This document shows positions 8,713-17,204 of a DNA stretch of 64,000 nucleotides, piece by piece. Origin of the DNA: Fodinisporobacter ferrooxydans. Its GTDB lineage: Bacteria; Bacillota; Bacilli; Tumebacillales; MYW30-H2. The notes under the pieces are model-generated. The model did no database searches. It had not been told where the DNA came from and was given only the letters and a program-made list of their open reading frames with translations. Both the position numbers and the translations under genes were made by a program. Where the stretch lies: NCBI RefSeq assembly GCF_022818495.1, contig NZ_CP089291.1, positions 4,481,501 to 4,545,500 of the forward strand. The letters run 5' to 3'. Numbering within the stretch: position 1 is the stretch's first letter; the number at the start of each line of letters is the position of its first letter.

Positions 8713-8741
8713 TTGACAGACAAATTTGTCGTTGTTATTAT
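8713..8741 (+). promoter_or_regulatory. Promoter of the glucitol-type PTS operon
   Basis: A consensus -35 TTGACA (8713-8718) and -10 TATTAT (8736-8741) are separated by 17 bp. The spacer begins with the perfect palindrome GACAAATTTGTC (8719-8730), a candidate binding site for a further regulator. Confidence 0.8.
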
Positions 8742-8747
8742 ATACAT

Positions 8748-8774
8748 AACATATGTTACGGATAGTAACATATG
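8748..8774 (+). promoter_or_regulatory. Predicted SorC-family operator (two AACATATG copies)
   Basis: Two direct AACATATG copies at 8748-8755 and 8767-8774 start 19 bp apart, just downstream of the -10. The first lies inside the near-palindrome ATAACATATGTTAC. The same arrangement occurs in the promoter of the acoA operon at 19231-19257, so one regulator probably binds both. Confidence 0.65.
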
Positions 8775-8798
8775 AAAAATACACTTTTCAATCGTTAC

Positions 8799-8812
8799 TG
8801 TAATGGCTTTCA
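8799..8812 (+). promoter_or_regulatory. cre-like site for CcpA
   Basis: TGTAATGGCTTTCA matches 13 of 14 positions of the cre consensus TGWAANCGNTNWCA. It lies about 50 bp after the predicted transcription start, where CcpA would act as a roadblock. Confidence 0.5.
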
Positions 8813-8849
8813 TATGTAAGATAGAAGAACAACAAGGAGTGGTACAGAA

Positions 8850-10091
8850 ATGTCTATTTATCGCCTATTGCAATTGCGTGAGAAAGAAGGACAATCGATA
8901 GGAGTTGCCGTAATCGGTGCAGGACAAATGGGATTCGGAATGATTTCCCAAATTTCAAGAGTTCCTGGGATGCAAGTTCGGGGAGTTGCGGATATCAATA
9001 AACAAGCTGCAGAAAATGCTGTTGACTTTTACTTGTCACAACTCGAACAAAAACATCCGGTTGCCGTTAGCGATGATTTTCGTCAGGTGATTCAGCAGGA
9101 TTCTGTCGATGTCGTGGTTGACGCAACAGGCGTCCCGGAAGTCGGTGCAAAAGTTGCTCTGCAAGCGTTGCTTGCCAGGAAACATCTGGTCTTGTTGAAT
9201 GTCGAAGTCGATGTTACGATTGGGTCTATTCTAGCGAAAATGTTTACTTCTGCAAATTTGGTATATACAGGTTCTGCGGGTGATGAACCGGCTGCAACGT
9301 TAGAGCTGTTCGAATTTGCAAAAACCATGGGCTTAGATGTGGTGGTTGCTGGTAAAGGAAAAAACAATCCGTTTATTCCGACTGCAAATCCGGATACCTG
9401 TGCGGAAGAAGCAAAACGCAAACACATGAGTTCGCACATGTTGGCAGCGTTTCAAGATGGAACGAAAACAATGGCAGAAATGAACTTGCTTAGTAACGCA
9501 ACAGGATTTATTCCAGACAAAGTAGGAATGCATGGTGTTTCAGCAGACGTAAAAACCGTAGGAGACAAGCTTAAGCTTACATCCGAGGGTGGCGTTCTTG
9601 ACAAATATGGAGTCGTCGAGTATGTGCACGGATTGGCACCTGGCGTATTTGTAATCGTTCACAGCCCATTAAAACCTGTTGATGATGAATTGCGGTATCT
9701 ATCTGTCGGAAAAGGGCCATACTACACCTTATACCGTCCATATCACTTGGCAAGTTTGGAAACACCGATCTCTGTGGCGAGAGCAATTCTTTTAAACGAT
9801 CCTACCATCGCGCCAATTGGTGGTCCCATTTCTGAAACCGTTGCCGTTGCAAAACGTAACATCAATGCAGGCGAACGTGTGGATGGTATCGGAGGATACT
9901 CCGTTCGCGGAGTCATTGAAACACACAATGACACGATAGCAAATGGTCACATTCCCATTGGTTTGATCGCAGGCCACGCCGTTGCAAAACGTAACATTCC
10001 AGAAGGCCGGTTTTTGACAACAGATGACATCGAACTTGATTCAACCACTACCGTTTGGCACTTGCGAAAATTGCAAGACGGCTTGTTTTAA
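8850..10091 (+). CDS. SAF-domain oxidoreductase, homoserine-dehydrogenase-like (COG4091 type)
   Basis: The 413-residue cytoplasmic protein has an N-terminal Rossmann domain with the dinucleotide loop VIGAGQMGFGM (about residue 21) and VVVDATGVPE. A homoserine-dehydrogenase-like middle follows. From about residue 345 comes a SAF domain of the type found in sialate synthases and antifreeze proteins (GYSVRGVIETHND, VAKRNIPEGRFLTTDDIEL). It opens the glucitol-type PTS operon, with AAGGAGTGG before the ATG and a strong promoter and operators upstream. The position suggests it oxidises the phosphorylated polyol delivered by the PTS, or a product of it. That is inference: the reaction of this family is not established to my knowledge. 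It is not a normal homoserine dehydrogenase. Confidence 0.75.
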   Translation: MSIYRLLQLREKEGQSIGVAVIGAGQMGFGMISQISRVPGMQVRGVADINKQAAENAVDFYLSQLEQKHPVAVSDDFRQVIQQDSVDVVVDATGVPEVGAKVALQALLARKHLVLLNVEVDVTIGSILAKMFTSANLVYTGSAGDEPAATLELFEFAKTMGLDVVVAGKGKNNPFIPTANPDTCAEEAKRKHMSSHMLAAFQDGTKTMAEMNLLSNATGFIPDKVGMHGVSADVKTVGDKLKLTSEGGVLDKYGVVEYVHGLAPGVFVIVHSPLKPVDDELRYLSVGKGPYYTLYRPYHLASLETPISVARAILLNDPTIAPIGGPISETVAVAKRNINAGERVDGIGGYSVRGVIETHNDTIANGHIPIGLIAGHAVAKRNIPEGRFLTTDDIELDSTTTVWHLRKLQDGLF

Positions 10092-10130
10092 CAAGCCGTC
10101 TCCATTCAATACAGAAAAGGAGAGATTACA

Positions 10131-10580
10131 GTGAATGCGTTTTCGCTTATTTCCATTGTCGCATTGGCTTGGCTAGTACAATACGCATTTACAATGGTTC
10201 AAATTCGCCATTATCGAGCTGCTATGAAAGCATTAATTGACGAATTTAGGGGGGTGAATGGATTTCATCTATTCTCAGGCATTTCAAGAAAAGCATTAGG
10301 TAGTGGCGCTATTGTCTTATTAATCGTCGACGAAGAGTATCAAATTCGCAAATGCCAAATTTTATCCGGAATGTCTGTATTTGCGCGGTTTCAACCCTTC
10401 ACAAAATATGAAGGAAAACACATCCAAGAAATACTAAAGGAAACAGAAAGCACGATCCACGCGAAACGAAAGGTTTCCGCAAAACAAAAGTCTTTAGCAA
10501 AAGCATTTCATATGGCAGTAGAAAATGCCATCCGAAGCATTTCGGAACGCCAAAAAAACAATCTATTGATTGTAAGTTAA
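10131..10580 (+). CDS. gutM: GutM-like glucitol operon regulator
   Basis: This 149-residue protein resembles GutM/SrlM, the glucitol operon activator. It has one N-terminal hydrophobic segment (LISIVALAWLVQYAF), the typical QIRHYRAAMKAL sequence, and GMSVFARFQPF. It starts with GTG after AAGGAGAG. The position between the SAF oxidoreductase and the IIC gene is usual for glucitol-family PTS operons. How GutM acts is poorly known; a membrane-linked activator role is inferred from the family name only. Confidence 0.75.
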   Translation: MNAFSLISIVALAWLVQYAFTMVQIRHYRAAMKALIDEFRGVNGFHLFSGISRKALGSGAIVLLIVDEEYQIRKCQILSGMSVFARFQPFTKYEGKHIQEILKETESTIHAKRKVSAKQKSLAKAFHMAVENAIRSISERQKNNLLIVS

Positions 10581-10613
10581 ACTATCTGAATTTTAGTATA
10601 GGAGGAATTACAC

Positions 10614-11165
10614 ATGGGCTGGATTGAATGGATCGGTTCTCACTTTATTGGAATGTTTAACGCTGGTGGACAAACGTTTGTCGGTTTGGTTTCAGGAATT
10701 ATTCCTACCTTGGTTGTGTTGCTAACCTTTACAAATACCATCGTCAAACTCATCGGAGAAGAACGAACCAATCGTGCGATTCGCTTTGCATCGAAGTATT
10801 TAATTTTGCGGTATACTGTGATGCCAGTGTTGGCGGTTTTGATTTTGACAAATCCTATGGCCTACACATTCGGGAAATTTTTGCCGGAAAAACAAAAGCC
10901 TGCATTCTATGATTCCGCTGTTTCGTTTGTTCACCCGGTAACCGCTTTCTTCCCATATGCCAATGCCGGTGAACTCTTTGTTTGGCTAGGTATTGCAGAT
11001 GGTATTCAAAAAGCTGGATATTCAATCGCTCCACTTGCTGTTCGTTACTTTTTGATTGGTATCGTCGTGATCTTTATTCGTGGTGTTGTAACCGAGTACA
11101 TCACAAAATACCTGGCAGCACGTATGGAACATAAATCGAACAATTTGGTTTCAAAATCGGCTTAA
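10614..11165 (+). CDS. srlA: PTS glucitol/sorbitol-type transporter, EIIC2 subunit
   Basis: The 183-residue integral membrane protein begins with an amphipathic stretch (GWIEWIGSHFIGMFNAGGQTF) and has several membrane segments. The family sequence SFVHPVTAFFPYANAGELFVW is near residue 100. With SrlE it forms the channel that takes up a sugar alcohol while it is phosphorylated. The length and order (IIC2, IIBC, IIA) match the glucitol family. AGGAGG precedes the ATG. The true substrate may be a polyol other than glucitol, because no glucitol-6-phosphate dehydrogenase (SrlD) lies beside it. Confidence 0.88.
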   Translation: MGWIEWIGSHFIGMFNAGGQTFVGLVSGIIPTLVVLLTFTNTIVKLIGEERTNRAIRFASKYLILRYTVMPVLAVLILTNPMAYTFGKFLPEKQKPAFYDSAVSFVHPVTAFFPYANAGELFVWLGIADGIQKAGYSIAPLAVRYFLIGIVVIFIRGVVTEYITKYLAARMEHKSNNLVSKSA

Positions 11166-11183
11166 TATTGGGAGGGAAAAAAC

Positions 11184-12185
11184 ATGGCACAAGCTGTATT
11201 TGTAAAAAAAGGATCTGGTGGTTGGGGAACAGGTTTAACCTTGATACCTGATGAAAAACGTAATAAAGTTGTTTCTGTAACAGGCGGTGGCATCCATCCG
11301 GTTGCACAACGGATCGCTGAACTCGCTGGTGTGGAAGCCGTCGACGGATTTTCGAAATCGTATCCGGAAGACGAAATGCTGTGTGTCGTCATCAATTGTG
11401 GCGGAACGGCTCGGATTGGAGTATATCCCATGAAACGGATTCCAACAGTCGATGTGTTGCCATCTTCTCCGTCCGGACCCTTGTCAAAATTCATTAAAGA
11501 AGATATCTTTGTATCCGGAGTTGCGGTTCAGGATATTGTTTTAGCAGATGGTGCACCGGTTCCGTCCGTTGCTAAAGCAGAACCAGAATCTGTGTCATCT
11601 GCAGATGCAAAACAAAAAGTGCAAGATGCAAAACAAAACGTGGAAAGAGTGAAACCTTCTTCCGGTTGGTTGTTGAGACTCTCACAATCGATCGGGTATG
11701 TGATCGGTGTGCTTTATCAATCCGGACGTGATTCGGTGGATATGCTGCTGAAAAACATCATCCCGTTCATGGCATTCGTCAGTATGCTGATGGGTATTAT
11801 CACGTATACAGGTCTTGGAAAAATATTGGCACACGGGCTTGTACCTCTTGCCGGCTCCTTAGGTGGATTGATCGTGTTGGTTATCATTTGTACGTTGCCA
11901 TTTCTATCACCAATTCTTGGACCTGGTGCCGTTATCGCACAAATCATCGGCGTATTAGTGGGTTCGCAGATAGCCCAAAAAGCGATCAACCCAGCTTATG
12001 CATTGCCTGCCTTGTTTGCGATTGATGGGCAAGTCGGTTGTGACTTTGTTCCGGTCGGTTTGTCTCTTGGAGAAGCAAGCCCGGAAACGATTGAATATGG
12101 AGTTCCTGCTGTTCTATACAGCCGGTTGATCACTGGGGTTGCTGCCGTTGTCATTGCATATTTTGCAAGTTTTGGATTGTATTAA
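11184..12185 (+). CDS. srlE: PTS glucitol/sorbitol-type transporter, EIIBC subunit
   Basis: The 333-residue protein has an N-terminal cytoplasmic IIB domain with the probable phosphocysteine in VVINCGGTARIG (about residue 72). A linker rich in A, E, K and Q follows (about 125-160), then the membrane IIC1 half from about 165, with GPGAVIAQIIGVLVG and IDGQVGCDFVPVGLSLGEA. It receives the phosphoryl group from SrlB and passes it to the incoming polyol. It lies 18 bp after srlA, preceded by GGGAGG. Confidence 0.88.
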   Translation: MAQAVFVKKGSGGWGTGLTLIPDEKRNKVVSVTGGGIHPVAQRIAELAGVEAVDGFSKSYPEDEMLCVVINCGGTARIGVYPMKRIPTVDVLPSSPSGPLSKFIKEDIFVSGVAVQDIVLADGAPVPSVAKAEPESVSSADAKQKVQDAKQNVERVKPSSGWLLRLSQSIGYVIGVLYQSGRDSVDMLLKNIIPFMAFVSMLMGIITYTGLGKILAHGLVPLAGSLGGLIVLVIICTLPFLSPILGPGAVIAQIIGVLVGSQIAQKAINPAYALPALFAIDGQVGCDFVPVGLSLGEASPETIEYGVPAVLYSRLITGVAAVVIAYFASFGLY

Positions 12186-12267
12186 AAACTAATATTTCCC
12201 ATTCTTTGTTATTCAATTAACTGGATTAACTGAACTTGTTTCGACGACATCAGGAGGAATTGCAATA

Positions 12268-12621
12268 ATGAAAACATCGGTTGTTTCATCAATTGGCCCA
12301 ATGGCCCTTGCGTTTGAAGATGAAAAAGTCATCATTTTGTTTGGTCCCAAAGCACCCAATGAATTAAAAGACGTTTCCATTATTCATGAAACCAAAGAAT
12401 ATGATTACCAACCACTTAAAGTAGGAACCCGCCTAGTACTTGGAACACATGAATACACAATCGAAAAAATAGGAACAGAAGCCTATAATAACTTAACAGA
12501 ATTGGGGCATATCTCAGTGTATTTTACCGATGCACCTGCAGAAGTGCTTCCGGGTTCGATTTACGTAACACCTCATATATTCCCACGCTTAACACCCGGA
12601 GATGAAATTAAATTTTTGTAA
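12268..12621 (+). CDS. srlB: PTS glucitol/sorbitol-type transporter, EIIA subunit
   Basis: The 117-residue cytoplasmic phosphocarrier has the expected histidine in ELGHISVYF (near residue 74) and the family ending PRLTPGDEIKF. It takes phosphate from HPr and passes it to the IIB domain of SrlE. It has its own AGGAGG site 82 bp after srlE and is the last gene of the operon, followed by a strong terminator. Confidence 0.88.
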   Translation: MKTSVVSSIGPMALAFEDEKVIILFGPKAPNELKDVSIIHETKEYDYQPLKVGTRLVLGTHEYTIEKIGTEAYNNLTELGHISVYFTDAPAEVLPGSIYVTPHIFPRLTPGDEIKFL

Positions 12622-12629
12622 ATTCGATT

Positions 12630-12658
12630 CGGATCTCAATTGAGATCCGCCTTTTTAT
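12630..12658 (+). terminator. Terminator of the glucitol-type PTS operon
   Basis: The perfect 20-bp palindrome spanning 12630-12649 (arms CGGATCTCAA/TTGAGATCCG) is followed by CCTTTTT. Confidence 0.85.
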
Positions 12659-12789
12659 TAAAATGAGGTTTTACAAAATAAAATTTGGTTTCAATCCCCT
12701 TCCCCCCTTGAGGTGAAGCTAATTTGAACTTTTCGTGTTGATTGAAGTTCTAGTATAGAAAAACATAGTGGATTCTTGTAGAATATACA

Positions 12790-12842
12790 AAGTAACTTTT
12801 CTCTCCTTTGAGGAAACGGCGGCTTTGTTACTTGAATTTTTT
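12790..12842 (+). terminator. Hairpin with T run in the sorC leader (possible attenuator)
   Basis: AAGTAAC (12790-12796) pairs with GTTACTT (12827-12833), with a smaller TTTCTC/GAGGAAA pairing inside, and six Ts follow at 12837-12842. It lies about 120 bp before the sorC start. It could attenuate sorC or stop readthrough. The rest of the 12659-12960 gap shows nothing I can name. Confidence 0.35.
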
Positions 12843-12960
12843 ACAATTGGAGTAAAGTCCTTTTATGTCTTAAGATGTGCATAAGGACAAATAACATAAT
12901 TGTTTTACAAATTACGCACATGATTTTCATGGGATACCATGAAAGCGAGGTGAAAGGACT

Positions 12961-13899
12961 ATGGCATATTCTGACGATACGAGAATTCTGATTAAAATTG
13001 CTCGCATGTACTATGAAGAAGGCGCAACCCAAGCGGAAATCGCAGAAGTACTCGGAGTCTCTCGTCCATTAATCTCTAAATATTTAACCAAAGCAAAAGA
13101 ATCAAGACTAGTCGAAATTCGGATTCATGATGAAATGGCACATACGTATAGCTCTTTGGAATCAACTTTGGAAAAAAAGTTCAATCTCCGGGAAGCAATT
13201 GTGATTGATGAAATTAACAGTCCTGCCGGAAAACATAATCTGGGAGCAGCAGCTGGAAATTACCTGTTGCGCGTAGTCAAAAAAAATCACACCATCGGTG
13301 TCTCTTCCGGAACCACACTGGTAGAAGTAGCAACGGCAATGCCTGGAGGCAATCTTCCAAATGTAATAGTTGTACCGCTTGTGGGCGGGATGGGAGATGA
13401 GCGTTTAGACATTCACGCGAACCAATTGGCTGTTCAAATCGCAGAACGGTTGCAGGCAGACTACAAACTTTTGCATGCACCTGTTGTTGTCGATTCTCCG
13501 GAGGCAAAAACTCTGTTTTTGGAGCAATCTTCGATTGCTGAAGTTTTCAACTTGGCCAGTCATTGTGACATTGCCATTGTTGGAATCGGAGGAGCTCCGG
13601 AACATTCCACTATGGTCAAAAACTATTTCGGTCCCAATTTTCAAAAGGAATTTACAGAATCAGATGTGATCGGAGATATTTGTTACAATTTTATTAACCA
13701 AAAAGGGGAAGCTAGCTCCATCTCCTGGAATGAACGTGTTTTATCGCTGCCTCTTGAAACATTAAAAGCCATTCCCCTTGTGATTGGAGTTGCCCACGGC
13801 GAGGAAAAAGTACAATCCATTCGCGCAGCCCTTACAGGAGGCTTGGTCAATGTACTGGTGACCGATGAACCAACGGCGCAACAATTAATACAAGATTAA
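12961..13899 (+). CDS. SorC-family sugar-binding transcriptional regulator
   Basis: The 312-residue protein has an N-terminal helix-turn-helix (KIARMYYEEGATQAEIAEVLGVSRPLISKYL, residues about 11-41; the middle part ATQAEIAEVLGVSRP is decisive). A C-terminal sugar-phosphate-binding domain of the SorC/DeoR type follows (TIGVSSGTTLVEVATAM, DIAIVGIGGAPEHSTM, CYNFINQKGE). Such regulators sense a phosphorylated sugar. AGGTGAAAGG precedes the ATG. Its position just after the glucitol-type PTS operon makes it the probable ligand-controlled regulator of that operon and, by the shared operator, of acoABC-lpdA. Confidence 0.88.
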   Translation: MAYSDDTRILIKIARMYYEEGATQAEIAEVLGVSRPLISKYLTKAKESRLVEIRIHDEMAHTYSSLESTLEKKFNLREAIVIDEINSPAGKHNLGAAAGNYLLRVVKKNHTIGVSSGTTLVEVATAMPGGNLPNVIVVPLVGGMGDERLDIHANQLAVQIAERLQADYKLLHAPVVVDSPEAKTLFLEQSSIAEVFNLASHCDIAIVGIGGAPEHSTMVKNYFGPNFQKEFTESDVIGDICYNFINQKGEASSISWNERVLSLPLETLKAIPLVIGVAHGEEKVQSIRAALTGGLVNVLVTDEPTAQQLIQD

Positions 13900-13900
13900 A

Positions 13901-13927
13901 AAACGCCCAATTTGCGGGCGTTTTTTT
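13901..13927 (+). terminator. Terminator of sorC
   Basis: The stem AAACGCCC/GGGCGTTT with a short loop is followed by a T run at 13921-13927. Confidence 0.85.
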
Positions 13928-13948
13928 AAAATCAAATCAGTATTTGAT

Positions 13949-14290
13949 CTAGGTCATTGGTTTTTCTTTCTCCAGCTTTTTGATTCCCTCTACTTCATGA
14001 TACAATCGAAACGGTTTGCTTACCATGCGTAAAGGCAATCGCATCATTTTTCTTAATTCACCCAATTTGATTTCTTGTTCGATTTCTTGTTTCATTCGTT
14101 TGGGTTTGGTTAATGCCCGTTCAACCAGCCTGCCATATACTTCTTTTGAGAGTGTTCCGTTAACCACAATTTTCCCACATGTTTCACATGTAATTTTATA
14201 GATGATTCCGTTGATATACACAACCGTATGGAGGGAATCTTTCGCACATTGAACACAAAACAATTCGGTCTCTACTTCTCTTTTGTACAT
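13949..14290 (-). CDS. Small zinc-ribbon protein (Bacillus 'bh protein' type)
   Basis: The 113-residue protein has two cysteine pairs, FCVQC near residue 12 and TCETCGK near 35, forming a likely zinc ribbon. A basic helical C-terminal half follows (KPKRMKQEIEQEIKLGELRKMM is split across residues 82-103). It resembles the small 'bh' proteins of spore-forming Bacilli, whose function is unknown. It is convergent with sorC and sits between the two halves of the predicted SorC regulon with no obvious tie to sugar metabolism. Confidence 0.7.
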   Translation of the reverse strand: MYKREVETELFCVQCAKDSLHTVVYINGIIYKITCETCGKIVVNGTLSKEVYGRLVERALTKPKRMKQEIEQEIKLGELRKMMRLPLRMVSKPFRLYHEVEGIKKLEKEKPMT

Positions 14291-14427
14291 CGAATCGCCT
14301 ACGATCCATACGAATCTAGGCTTCCTCCCTTCGTTTTAAAACGTTTGTCTTACCTCAGAAACATCTTCTATCCTTAACTATAACCTTTTTGAAGCAATTA
14401 TAAAATAGGTTGTATGACGATTTAACA

Positions 14428-14466
14428 AAAAACCTGAGTGCAAGAAACTCACTCAGGTTTTTTTAT
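14428..14466 (-). terminator. Terminator of the aco operon
   Basis: ACCTGAGTG (14432-14440) pairs perfectly with CACTCAGGT (14450-14458). On the minus strand it ends in TTTTTTG; a T run on the plus side makes it bidirectional. Confidence 0.85.
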
Positions 14467-15846
14467 TTAAGAATGGATACCGGTACCTAGCCATTTCGCT
14501 GCCATTTCGAACATTGTTTCCGATACAGTTGGGTGTGGGAAAATCATATTTGCCATTTCCTCCACGGTTCCTTCTAAATGGATAAATGCCGATGGCGTCG
14601 ATATCATTTCTGTTACGTGGGGACCGACCAATACGACCCCTAAGATTTCTCCGTATGTTTCATCCGCAATCAGCTTCACAAAGCCATCTTTTTGATCCAT
14701 TGCAATAGATTTTCCGTTTGCGGAATGACGATACACATCTACTTTGACTCGGTATCCTTGTTTTCTTGCTTCTTCTTCTGTCAGTCCTACACTCGCAATT
14801 TCCGGGAGCGTATAGATGCAACGAGGAACCACTTTGTAATCCATCGCTGTGCGGTGTCCAGAAGCGTTGAGTGCCGCCACTATGCCTTCCGCACTTGCAA
14901 CGTGTGCCAGTTGCCAACCACCAATGAGATCCCCTACAGCGTAAATGCCTTTGCTGCTTGTCTCCATGTATTCATTGACCGCAACAAACGGTCCATTCAT
15001 GGTCAAATTCAATTCTGCAATAGCCGCTAGGTTCGGTCTGCGCCCCACCGCAATCAACAGTTCGCTTATTGCAAGCTCTTGCATCACACCGTTTGCATCG
15101 GTGATCTGTACCGCTTTTCCGTTAGGTCTTGTTCCAACCGCTTCGACTTTCGTGTCCGTGAACACCCGGATTCCTTTTTTCTTCAATGTTTTGAGAAGTA
15201 CAGTAGAGGCATCTGGATCTTCGTTTGGCACCAACCGGTTTGCCATTTCCACAACCGTTACTTTGGTCCCCAAGCTTTCGAATATACAGGCAAACTCGAC
15301 ACCGATAACACCACCTCCAATGATTGCAATGGATTCCGGAATTTCAGAGATCCCAAAAATCGTATCACTGGTATAGTAGGAAACAGCATCAGTTCCCGAA
15401 ATCGGAGGCACAAACGGAACCGAACCGGTTGCCAGAATAATCGAATCCGCCTGTATGACCGTGGATTCTTTCCCTTCAATTCGAATGGTTTTGTCCGCTT
15501 GTACCGTACCCCATCCTTGGAACACATCGACTTTTCCGGCCTTTAGAAGTGAAGCAATTCCCGTACGCAATGTTTGAATCACTTGATCTTTCCGAGCCAT
15601 CATTTTCTCAAGAGAAAACGTAAGTTCCCCTGTTTCAATTCCCCATTTTTTGGCCGATCGAATATCTTCAATCACTTCAGCATGACGCAAAAGGGTCTTC
15701 GATGGAATACAGCCGCGGTTGAGACACGTTCCTCCCAATTGATCCGCTTCGATCAATGCGACCGTTTGCCCTTCTTTGGCTGCCCGAATCGCCGCCACAT
15801 ACCCTCCTGGACCACCGCCAACGATCGCAACGTTATATGTTTTCAT
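14467..15846 (-). CDS. lpdA: Dihydrolipoamide dehydrogenase (E3)
   Basis: The 459-residue FAD enzyme reoxidises the dihydrolipoyl group of E2 with NAD+. It has the FAD loop VAIVGGGPGGYVAAI at the N-terminus, the redox disulfide GGTCLNRGCIPSK (C41, C46), an NAD loop IIGGGVIGVEFACIF, the FAD-binding YAVGDLIGGWQLAH and the C-terminal HPTVSETM with the catalytic histidine. I chose the ATG at 15846, which follows TAGGAGGTC and lies after the acoC stop; the frame extends to 15867. It is the last gene of the acoA-acoB-acoC-lpdA operon. Confidence 0.92.
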   Translation of the reverse strand: MKTYNVAIVGGGPGGYVAAIRAAKEGQTVALIEADQLGGTCLNRGCIPSKTLLRHAEVIEDIRSAKKWGIETGELTFSLEKMMARKDQVIQTLRTGIASLLKAGKVDVFQGWGTVQADKTIRIEGKESTVIQADSIILATGSVPFVPPISGTDAVSYYTSDTIFGISEIPESIAIIGGGVIGVEFACIFESLGTKVTVVEMANRLVPNEDPDASTVLLKTLKKKGIRVFTDTKVEAVGTRPNGKAVQITDANGVMQELAISELLIAVGRRPNLAAIAELNLTMNGPFVAVNEYMETSSKGIYAVGDLIGGWQLAHVASAEGIVAALNASGHRTAMDYKVVPRCIYTLPEIASVGLTEEEARKQGYRVKVDVYRHSANGKSIAMDQKDGFVKLIADETYGEILGVVLVGPHVTEMISTPSAFIHLEGTVEEMANMIFPHPTVSETMFEMAAKWLGTGIHS

Positions 15847-15859
15847 CCGGTTTGACCTC

Positions 15860-17191
15860 CTACACAATCATCCGATACGGATTTTCCAGGATGTCTTTGA
15901 CCGTTTGCAAAAATTCCGCAGCGGGAGCTCCATCAATCACCCGATGATCAAAGGAAAGGCTAAGTGTCATCATCGGACGAAGTACGATCGTTCCATTCAC
16001 ACCTACCGGTTTCTCCTGAATCCGGCCGACCCCAAGAATCGCAGATTCCGGTTGATTGATGATCGGTGTAAATGCATCAATGGCATACATGCCAAGGTTG
16101 CTAATGGTAAAGGTTCCACCGGTCATATGATCCGGCAAGAGTTTCCCGGTTCTCGATAAGTTTGCAAGGTTCTTGCAATCAGATGTGAGTTCTGACAGAC
16201 CCTTCCGTTGCGTATCCTTCACAACCGGAACAATCAAACCGTTTGGAATGGATACCGCTAGACCAATGTTGACGTTGCTATGTTGCACGATGTAATCCCC
16301 TTCCAGGGACGCATTGACACTTGGATGCAACACCAGGGCATGCGAAACAGCCTTCATGATAATTTCCGTATACGACAACCGGAACCCTGTTTGTTTTTCA
16401 ATCACAGGCAACAGAGATGTCCGCATTTCGATCGAACGACTCATATCCACTTCGCTGACAAGCGTGACATGAGGCGCGGTAAATGCGCTTTGGGCCATTC
16501 GTTGCGCAATGATTTTCCGCACCCCTTCAACTTTGATTTGTTTGTCTTGAGTAACTATCGAAGTTTGAACAACTGGGGTACTTGGTATGTTGTTCAATAC
16601 GTCATCTTTGCGAATTTTCCCTTGTACGCCTGTACCCGTAACGGAAGCAAGCGGGATGCTTTCGGCTTGCGCCACTTTTCTTGCTAATGGCGTTGCTTTT
16701 ACGTCCGATTCTTGGATAGTAGCTGCAAATGTCTTTACATCCGCTTCGTGAATCCGGCCGTTTGGGCCTGTTCCTGTTACGTCAAGCAAGGAAACACCTG
16801 TTTCTTTTGCTGCTCGCCTTGCAGCAGGTGTCGCACGGACTTTTTCCGGTTCCTCGACTTTCATTTCTTCCTTTGGTGGTTCCTTTGCTTGTACTTGCTC
16901 TTCCGTATCGACGGATTCTCCGAGAATAGGAGGAGTATCGGGTATGGCTTCATCTTCTGCACCGATGTATCCGATTACTTGATTCACAGGAACAACCGCA
17001 TCTTCGTCATAGTAAATTTTTAATAGTTTACCAGATCCATAGGCTTCCACTTCGATGCTGATTTTATCCGTTTCTACCTCAAGCAACACGTCGTTTACCT
17101 GGACATCGTCGCCAACTTGTTTGAACCATTTTAAAATCGTGCCCGTTTTCATGGTCATGCTCAATTTGGGCATGAATATTTCAGTAGCCAT
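15860..17191 (-). CDS. acoC: Dihydrolipoamide acyltransferase (E2) with two subunit-binding domains
   Basis: The 443-residue core enzyme moves the acyl group from lipoamide to CoA. It has one lipoyl domain with the modified lysine in EVETDKISIEVEA (K43). A flexible linker follows, then two peripheral subunit-binding domains (about 118-153, ATPAARRAAKETGV; and 164-199, ATPLARKVAQAESI). The catalytic domain ends in HRVIDGAPAAEF (H416, D420). Most E2 chains have a single subunit-binding domain. AAGGGGGA precedes the ATG. Acetoin, pyruvate or another 2-oxo substrate cannot be told apart here, because specificity lies in E1. Confidence 0.9.
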   Translation of the reverse strand: MATEIFMPKLSMTMKTGTILKWFKQVGDDVQVNDVLLEVETDKISIEVEAYGSGKLLKIYYDEDAVVPVNQVIGYIGAEDEAIPDTPPILGESVDTEEQVQAKEPPKEEMKVEEPEKVRATPAARRAAKETGVSLLDVTGTGPNGRIHEADVKTFAATIQESDVKATPLARKVAQAESIPLASVTGTGVQGKIRKDDVLNNIPSTPVVQTSIVTQDKQIKVEGVRKIIAQRMAQSAFTAPHVTLVSEVDMSRSIEMRTSLLPVIEKQTGFRLSYTEIIMKAVSHALVLHPSVNASLEGDYIVQHSNVNIGLAVSIPNGLIVPVVKDTQRKGLSELTSDCKNLANLSRTGKLLPDHMTGGTFTISNLGMYAIDAFTPIINQPESAILGVGRIQEKPVGVNGTIVLRPMMTLSLSFDHRVIDGAPAAEFLQTVKDILENPYRMIV

Positions 17192-17204
17192 GTTCGATTC
17201 CCCC

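Noticed and set aside
8850-10091. Homoserine dehydrogenase of threonine/methionine synthesis
   Set aside because: The C-terminal SAF domain and its place in a PTS operon argue against a biosynthetic role.
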